Source of the DNA: Ponticaulis koreensis DSM 19734
Lineage (GTDB): Bacteria > Pseudomonadota > Alphaproteobacteria > Caulobacterales > Hyphomonadaceae
Direction of reading: 5' to 3'
Length of the DNA: 64,000 nucleotides
NCBI RefSeq assembly: GCF_000420665.1
Contig: NZ_ATVJ01000001.1
Location: forward strand, 682,001-746,000
Each line of letters begins with the position of its first letter. Within the stretch, counting starts at the first letter, position 1. Position numbers and translations under genes: made by a program. The notes below the pieces were generated by a model. That model was not told the origin of the DNA and ran no database searches. It was given only the letters and a program-made list of their open reading frames with translations. Positions 59,305-64,000 of this stretch are shown piece after piece.

Positions 59305-60873
59305 TTGAGTCTGGTTCGTAACACGCTCGTACAATCGAGCCTGACACTGGTGAGCCGTGCGCTCGGCTTCACGCGGGACGTGCTTCTTGCCGCCAGAATT
59401 GGTGCGGGTCCAATCGGTGATGCGTGGACAACCGCGTTGATGTTCCCGAACCTGTTCCGCCGTATTTTTGCTGAAGGCGCGTTTGCGTCAGCTTTTGTTC
59501 CATCCTATTCGCGCACACTTGAGGCTGAAGGGCCGGAGGCTGCTGCCAAAGTGGCTGAAGAGGCGATGCGCGTACTTTTCGCGATTACCGCAGCACTTAC
59601 CATTCTGGCCCAGTTCGCAATGCCGTGGCTCCTGCTTCTGGTGCATGGCGGACAGGCAGACGATACTGAGAATTTCAATCTGGCGATCCTCTTAACGCGC
59701 ATCACCATGCCGTATCTGACCTGCATGTCGATTGCGGCGCTTCTCTCAGGCGTTCTGAACTCAAGCGGCCGGTTTTTCCTTTCGGCCTTTGTACCCACAC
59801 TTTTGAATATCTGCCTTATCGGCGCAGCTTTTGTCAGCACGTCTCCGGATGTGACGGCGAAAGCGGCAGCGGTGGCGACCCTGCTCGCCGGTATCCTGCA
59901 AATGCTGCTCCTCTATTGGGGTGTACGCCGCCAGAATGTGCGCCTGTCTATGATTGGCCTTCCGCGCATTACGCCCGGCGTCAAAAAGGTCATGGCACTG
60001 GCCCTGCCCGGGACGATTGCGGCGAGCGGCACACAGATCAACATTATCGTCAGCCAGTCTCTGGCGAGCTTTGAGGTCGGCGCGAAGACATGGCTTTACT
60101 ACGCTGACCGTCTCTACCAGCTGCCTCTTGGTTTGGTGGGTGTAGCTGTCGGCGTTGCGATCCTGCCGCGCCTGTCACGTGCTGCCCGTTCCGAAGACAC
60201 AAAAACGAGCCGCGCGACAATGGATGAAGGCATTGGTCTTGCGCTCGCGCTCACGCTCCCCGCTGCAGCAGCGCTCGGCGTTGCTCCGGGCTTCCTGATT
60301 GAAGGCTTCTTTACACGCGGCGCCTTCCTGACCTCAGATGCCAATAATGCAGGCCTCGCGCTTATGCATTATGCCTGGGGCGTTCCGGCGTTTGTTCTGA
60401 TCAAAGTGCTAGCCCCTGCCTATTTCGCGCACGAAGATACCAAAACGCCGATGGCATTCGCGCTCTGGTCAGTCGTGATTAACACCGTGCTGGGCGCTGG
60501 CCTTTTCTTCTGGCTGCAATCAAACGGCGCTTATGGTTTCCCGGGCCTTGCAATCGCCACCAGTGTTGCAGCCTGGATCAATGTGATCTTCCTGTTCAGC
60601 GGACTGATCAAGCGCAGCTGGTACACGCCCGGCCCGCGTCTGGTATCGCGCCTCGTGCGCGCCCTGCTGGCAACAATGATGATGGCTGTCGTGCTCGTTG
60701 CCGTGCTTCATTATCGCGCGCTGATCGAAACGCACATTTACGATAGCAAACTCGTCGTCACCATGATCTTCATTCTGTTTGGCATGATGACTTACGCAAT
60801 TTCAGCAATAATCACAGGCGCAGTTCGTATCTCTGACCTAAAAGGGCTGGTGCGACGCCGCGCTGTCGAGTAG
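59305..60873 (+). CDS. murJ: MurJ lipid II flippase
   Basis: MurJ flips the peptidoglycan precursor lipid II across the inner membrane. The 522-residue protein has about 14 hydrophobic helices and the MVN motifs: RALGFTRDVLLAARIGAGPIGDAW and FPNLFRRIFAEGAFASAFVP near the N-terminus (given in parts), with the conserved Arg/Asp residues. It starts with TTG, preceded by CGGGGGA at about 5 nt. It is followed 10 bp later by trpS, so the two may be co-transcribed. Confidence 0.94.
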   Translation: MSLVRNTLVQSSLTLVSRALGFTRDVLLAARIGAGPIGDAWTTALMFPNLFRRIFAEGAFASAFVPSYSRTLEAEGPEAAAKVAEEAMRVLFAITAALTILAQFAMPWLLLLVHGGQADDTENFNLAILLTRITMPYLTCMSIAALLSGVLNSSGRFFLSAFVPTLLNICLIGAAFVSTSPDVTAKAAAVATLLAGILQMLLLYWGVRRQNVRLSMIGLPRITPGVKKVMALALPGTIAASGTQINIIVSQSLASFEVGAKTWLYYADRLYQLPLGLVGVAVGVAILPRLSRAARSEDTKTSRATMDEGIGLALALTLPAAAALGVAPGFLIEGFFTRGAFLTSDANNAGLALMHYAWGVPAFVLIKVLAPAYFAHEDTKTPMAFALWSVVINTVLGAGLFFWLQSNGAYGFPGLAIATSVAAWINVIFLFSGLIKRSWYTPGPRLVSRLVRALLATMMMAVVLVAVLHYRALIETHIYDSKLVVTMIFILFGMMTYAISAIITGAVRISDLKGLVRRRAVE

Positions 60874-60883
60874 ATGACCCGCC

Positions 60884-61918
60884 ATGACTGATACCACATC
60901 GACATATTCCGGACCGGAGCTCGTATTCTCCGGCGTTCAGCCAACAGGTAATCTCCACCTCGGAAACTACCTTGGTGCATTGGTGAAGTTCGTCCGTCTG
61001 CAGGAAACACATAACTGCGTTTTCAGCGTGGTCGATCTTCATGCCATGACGATCCCGCAGGAACCGGGCGCACTGAAAGCCAACACACGTCAGATCGCAG
61101 CCGCTTTTCTTGCGGCAGGCGTTGACCCTGACAAAGCTGTTATTTTCGCTCAATCCGCCGTTCCGGCACATGTCGAGCTTTGCTGGTATTTCAACTGTGT
61201 CGCCCGTATGGGCTGGCTGGAACGCATGACGCAGTTCAAGGAAAAAGCCGGCAAGGACAAGGAACGCGCCAGTGTAGGCCTGTTCGACTATCCGGTTCTG
61301 CAAGCCGCTGACATTCTGGCCTATAAGGCAACCCACGTGCCTGTAGGCGAAGACCAGAAACAGCACCTTGAATTGTCACGCGACATCGCCGACCGGTTTA
61401 ACCGCGAATACGACGTGCCGGATTTCTTCCCGCAGCCAGAACCCCTCATTCAAGGGCCGGGCGCGCGCATTATGAGCCTGAAAGACGGCACAAAGAAAAT
61501 GTCGAAGTCCGATCCATCCGATCTATCACGCATCAACCTTACCGATGATGCAGACACGATGGCGCGCAAGATCAAGAAAGCAAAGACAGACCCTGAACCT
61601 CTGCCGGATACGGTTGATGGCCTGAAGGGTCGCCCTGAAGCAGAAAACCTGGTTGGCATTTATGCGGCGCTGGCAAATTGCACTTCAGAGGATGTGATCA
61701 ACCAGTTTGGTGGTCAGGGGTTTGGTGCCTTTAAGCCTGCTCTGGCTGAAGTGGTGGTCGAAGGTCTCTCGCCGGTCACAAAATCCTTTAATGAGTGGCT
61801 GGCTGATCCGACTGCGATCGATGCCGTACTCGCGGCGGGCGCAGAAAAGGCGTCAGCGATTGCGCAACCGGTTATGGAAGAGGTCCGCGACATTATAGGC
61901 TTATGGAAAAAAGGCTGA
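60884..61918 (+). CDS. trpS: Tryptophanyl-tRNA synthetase
   Basis: TrpRS charges tRNA-Trp. The 344-residue class Ic protein has the HIGH-equivalent HLGN at 25-28, within [19 protein letters not shown]. It has [10 protein letters not shown]-like [11 protein letters not shown] and the KMSKS loop KKMSKSD near 205. Length is normal for bacterial TrpRS. It is the last gene of the murJ-trpS pair; a 12-bp stem-loop lies 7 bp after the stop. Confidence 0.97.
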   Translation: MTDTTSTYSGPELVFSGVQPTGNLHLGNYLGALVKFVRLQETHNCVFSVVDLHAMTIPQEPGALKANTRQIAAAFLAAGVDPDKAVIFAQSAVPAHVELCWYFNCVARMGWLERMTQFKEKAGKDKERASVGLFDYPVLQAADILAYKATHVPVGEDQKQHLELSRDIADRFNREYDVPDFFPQPEPLIQGPGARIMSLKDGTKKMSKSDPSDLSRINLTDDADTMARKIKKAKTDPEPLPDTVDGLKGRPEAENLVGIYAALANCTSEDVINQFGGQGFGAFKPALAEVVVEGLSPVTKSFNEWLADPTAIDAVLAAGAEKASAIAQPVMEEVRDIIGLWKKG

Positions 61919-61924
61919 TTCACG

Positions 61925-61955
61925 TTATGAAGGCGGAAAGTCACCGCCTTCATAA
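61925..61955. terminator. Strong hairpin between trpS and the copper-chaperone gene
   Basis: TTATGAAGGCGG and CCGCCTTCATAA form a perfect 12-bp stem with a 7-nt loop. There is no T-run, so it may end the transcript by other means or be a binding site. Confidence 0.5.
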
Positions 61956-61969
61956 AAGGATCTCCTCCC

Positions 61970-62437
61970 ATGCTCCGCAAAGTATTCCTCGCGACAGCCA
62001 TTCTTGGCCTTTCAGCATGCGGCAACTCAACACCGTCCGAAACCACGCAGGAAGCGACCGGCCCGGCATTCGTTGTAACTGACGCATTTGTCCGCGCACC
62101 TGCCGGAGGACGCAATGTCACCGGCGCTTACCTCACGGTGACATCAAACTCATCTGAGGACGCGGAGATTGTAGCGGCATCGGCAGACCGTGCGGGCACA
62201 GCGGAACTTCACACCCATCTAATGGATGAAGGCGTCATGCGCATGCGTCCGGTCGAAGCCGTCGCGCTGCCAGCTGGCGGAACGGCAGAATTTGCGCCGC
62301 TGCACGATCACATCATGCTGTTCGACGTAGAAGAGGGCCTCACTGAGGGCGACACCGTCACGCTCACACTGGAAATCCAGTATGGCGACTCGGTTGAATT
62401 CGTTTCAACTGAAGCTGAAGTACGCCTGCGCAACTAG
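61970..62437 (+). CDS. PCu(A)C-type copper chaperone lipoprotein
   Basis: This periplasmic protein binds Cu(I) and helps to assemble the CuA site of cytochrome oxidase. The 155-residue precursor has a lipobox (LSACG, Cys17). Methionine/histidine ligands fit the H(M)x(n)M...HxM pattern: a HTHLMDEGVMRMRP segment followed about 20 residues later by HDHIMLF. Length and order fit PCu(A)C (DUF461). It is not near oxidase genes in this window. Confidence 0.85.
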   Translation: MLRKVFLATAILGLSACGNSTPSETTQEATGPAFVVTDAFVRAPAGGRNVTGAYLTVTSNSSEDAEIVAASADRAGTAELHTHLMDEGVMRMRPVEAVALPAGGTAEFAPLHDHIMLFDVEEGLTEGDTVTLTLEIQYGDSVEFVSTEAEVRLRN

Positions 62438-62549
62438 CGCCCGCGCTCAACGTCGCAAGAATAGCAGCCTCCGGCCTTGCGCCCGCCGCGCGAGAAATTC
62501 ATTCTGCACCTCAATGTCTCGAGACGGGCGAAAAAGGCTGGGAAGCAGC

Positions 62550-63455
62550 ATGTTTGGATGGTTGCGCCATTGGAAACCGATAGGCGGCGGGATGATCATC
62601 ATCGCGCTATTTGGCTCCTATCCGGCAACCATGGTGCTCTCTCACACATTGCCGGACCAGATAGCTTCCAATGGCCGCGCCGAAGTCTGGGCCGATCAAC
62701 AGGTTGGTGCCGCCATCGAGCTCATCCAGACGGAGTTCGAGGTCAGGCACTGGTCCGACGCGCTTCCCGAATGGCATCCGCAAAATCAATTGATCGCGGT
62801 TCCGGCGTTTCAGGACGGGTTGAGAGAAACGCTGGCGCTGTTTGCAGATCTTCGCGCCAACACCTCACGGGCGGGCAGCACACGCAATGAAGATCTGTCA
62901 ATCGCCGCCACGTTGATCCTGAATGCGACAGGCGAGGGCTCGGAAGACCAGCTATCTGCCGCCGTGCAGGCATTGCGCCGGTTTGATGGTCTTATCGCAC
63001 GCTCGGTTCTCGACAATGACGCTACGGCAAACCTCATGCGAGCCGAGGCTGCCCTCTATGCGGACATTCTATCGGAAAGCGTTTCGGACCTTCGCCGTTC
63101 CATTCAATCTGATGACCATAAAATCTTCAATCGGGCGCGAACGGACCGCTATTACCGCAGTGTGGGCAAGATTTACGCCGTCGGGACGCTGCTGAATGCG
63201 GTGCAATCTCATGACATTGTCCAACCCGGTTTCCGCCATGCCCATGAAAAAGCCCGAGACGCGTTAACGCGCGCCTTTACGCCGCGTCCGCTCATTGTCT
63301 CAAATCCGGAACCTGGCGACTTTTCTCTGGGCGGAAATGATATGATCACGCTCGCCTATCTGATGGAAGATGCCATCTTCGCACTGCGCGAGCTGGAAGC
63401 GGTTCTGGAAGAAAATCACCTTGCCAGCGCAACAGATATCCGTGACAGGAGTTGA
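62550..63455 (+). CDS. DUF2333-like membrane-anchored protein
   Basis: This 301-residue protein has one N-terminal helix (GGGMIIIALFGSYPATMVL) and a long helical soluble part. The PALP-like pattern (RFDGLIARSVLDNDATANLM, then HDIVQPGFRHAHEKARDAL) fits DUF2333. The start at 62550 is chosen because the longer reading overlaps the copper-chaperone gene and adds basic residues with no signal features. The function is unknown; it might act in envelope maintenance. Confidence 0.62.
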   Translation: MFGWLRHWKPIGGGMIIIALFGSYPATMVLSHTLPDQIASNGRAEVWADQQVGAAIELIQTEFEVRHWSDALPEWHPQNQLIAVPAFQDGLRETLALFADLRANTSRAGSTRNEDLSIAATLILNATGEGSEDQLSAAVQALRRFDGLIARSVLDNDATANLMRAEAALYADILSESVSDLRRSIQSDDHKIFNRARTDRYYRSVGKIYAVGTLLNAVQSHDIVQPGFRHAHEKARDALTRAFTPRPLIVSNPEPGDFSLGGNDMITLAYLMEDAIFALRELEAVLEENHLASATDIRDRS

Positions 63456-63502
63456 TTTGGAGCCAATAGACCTCCATTTCATGGCTCGATAAGGAGTCTC
63501 AA

Positions 63503-64000
63503 ATGTTCATTCAGACTGAAGCCACCCCGAATCCGGACACGCTGAAATTTCTACCGGGAAAAACCGTGCTGGAAGACGGCGTGCGTGACTTCGCAAATGC
63601 TGAGGAAGGTGAGGTCTCACCGCTCGCGACACGCCTGTTCGACGTTCAGGGCGTCGCGCGCGTCTTTCTTGGCGCAGATTTTGTGTCGGTCACCAAGACC
63701 GCCGAATCCGACTGGCGCCATGTGAAAACCATGACACTCGCCGCGATCATGGACCATTTCATGTCCGGCATGCCCGTAATCGATGAAGCAGCCGACCAGG
63801 CCGCCGTCAGCGAAGAGATCGTCTATGAAGGCGACACGGCAGAGATTGTGGAGGAAATCAAACAACTGATCGAAACACGTGTTCGCCCTGCTGTTGCTCA
63901 GGATGGCGGTGACATCGTGTTTGATCGTTTCGATCCGGACACCGGTGTTGTAACCCTTCACATGCGTGGCGCATGCGCCGGCTGCCCGTCATCTACAATG
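63503..64000 (+). CDS. nfuA: NfuA Fe-S cluster carrier (3' end cut by window edge)
   Basis: NfuA holds a 4Fe-4S cluster between two subunits and passes it to apoproteins. The visible 166 residues have the A-type N-domain starting FIQTEATPNPDTLKFLPG. The Nfu domain follows, including TRVRPAVAQDGGDIVFDRFD (quoted in part) and the CAGC cluster motif near residues 160-163. AAGGAG precedes the ATG at 6 nt. The last codons lie outside the window. Confidence 0.93.
   Translation, partial: MFIQTEATPNPDTLKFLPGKTVLEDGVRDFANAEEGEVSPLATRLFDVQGVARVFLGADFVSVTKTAESDWRHVKTMTLAAIMDHFMSGMPVIDEAADQAAVSEEIVYEGDTAEIVEEIKQLIETRVRPAVAQDGGDIVFDRFDPDTGVVTLHMRGACAGCPSSTM

Noticed and set aside
62382-62549. Longer start of the DUF2333-like gene
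   Set aside because: It overlaps the copper-chaperone gene and encodes Arg-rich sequence without signal features.

Overview
The window looks like one contiguous stretch of an alphaproteobacterial chromosome, most likely from a marine, stalked or budding Hyphomonadaceae/Caulobacterales-type organism. This placement is inferred from a cpa-type Tad pilus locus, a CtrA-like box, an ShkA-like hybrid kinase next to comM, and the hrcA-grpE-rph and rdgB-hemW-rsmI-yraN-gshB neighbourhoods. It was not tested by a database search. I see no rRNA, tRNA or CRISPR array.

Layout. Positions 1-8375 hold the Tad/Flp pilus locus: cpaF (cut by the left edge), cpaE, cpaD, cpaC, cpaB, cpaA and the flp pilin on the minus strand, and a periplasmic N-domain protein with two TadE-like pseudopilins on the plus strand. 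Positions 8379-14658 hold single genes: an Atg22-like transporter, a tyrosine phosphatase, an amidase, dapB, a TerB-like protein and a metallo-beta-lactamase-fold lipoprotein. Positions 14758-25472 hold the chaperone block: dnaK with a sigma-32-like promoter, a small secreted protein, dnaJ, then (after alkB, VanZ, dioxygenase and NhaC genes) hrcA-grpE divergent from rph. Next come a TonB receptor, a TPR-sulfotransferase, a short asparaginase-like protein and an XRE/DUF2975 pair with an unlisted 37-residue membrane protein. Positions 31562-39829 carry housekeeping genes (rdgB, hemW, a PBP-activator-like lipoprotein, rsmI, yraN, a BON lipoprotein, gshB) and one frameshifted membrane gene. A second TadE/TadG pair follows at 39814-41663.

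The accessory highlight is a 4600-bp IS1595-family (ISXO2-like) transposon at 43000-47599 that splits comM just after its Walker B motif. It has perfect 36-bp terminal inverted repeats and an 8-bp target duplication, and carries eight passenger genes besides the transposase. The palindrome TCACC-N6-GGTGA lies inside both terminal repeats and also at the promoters of the transposase, of a divergent DUF6471-like gene and of the right-end gene. This suggests that one regulator of the element controls its transcription and also occupies its ends.

Positions 47594-64000 return to core genes: the comM 3' half, an ShkA-like soluble hybrid histidine kinase overlapping an AmpG-like permease, maeB, mutS, glnD, murJ, trpS, a PCu(A)C copper chaperone, a DUF2333-like protein and nfuA (cut by the right edge). 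Functionally the window combines surface attachment (two Tad gene sets), proteostasis, peptidoglycan metabolism (dapB, PBP activator, murJ, AmpG-like), genome maintenance (mutS, alkB, rdgB) and nitrogen signalling (glnD).
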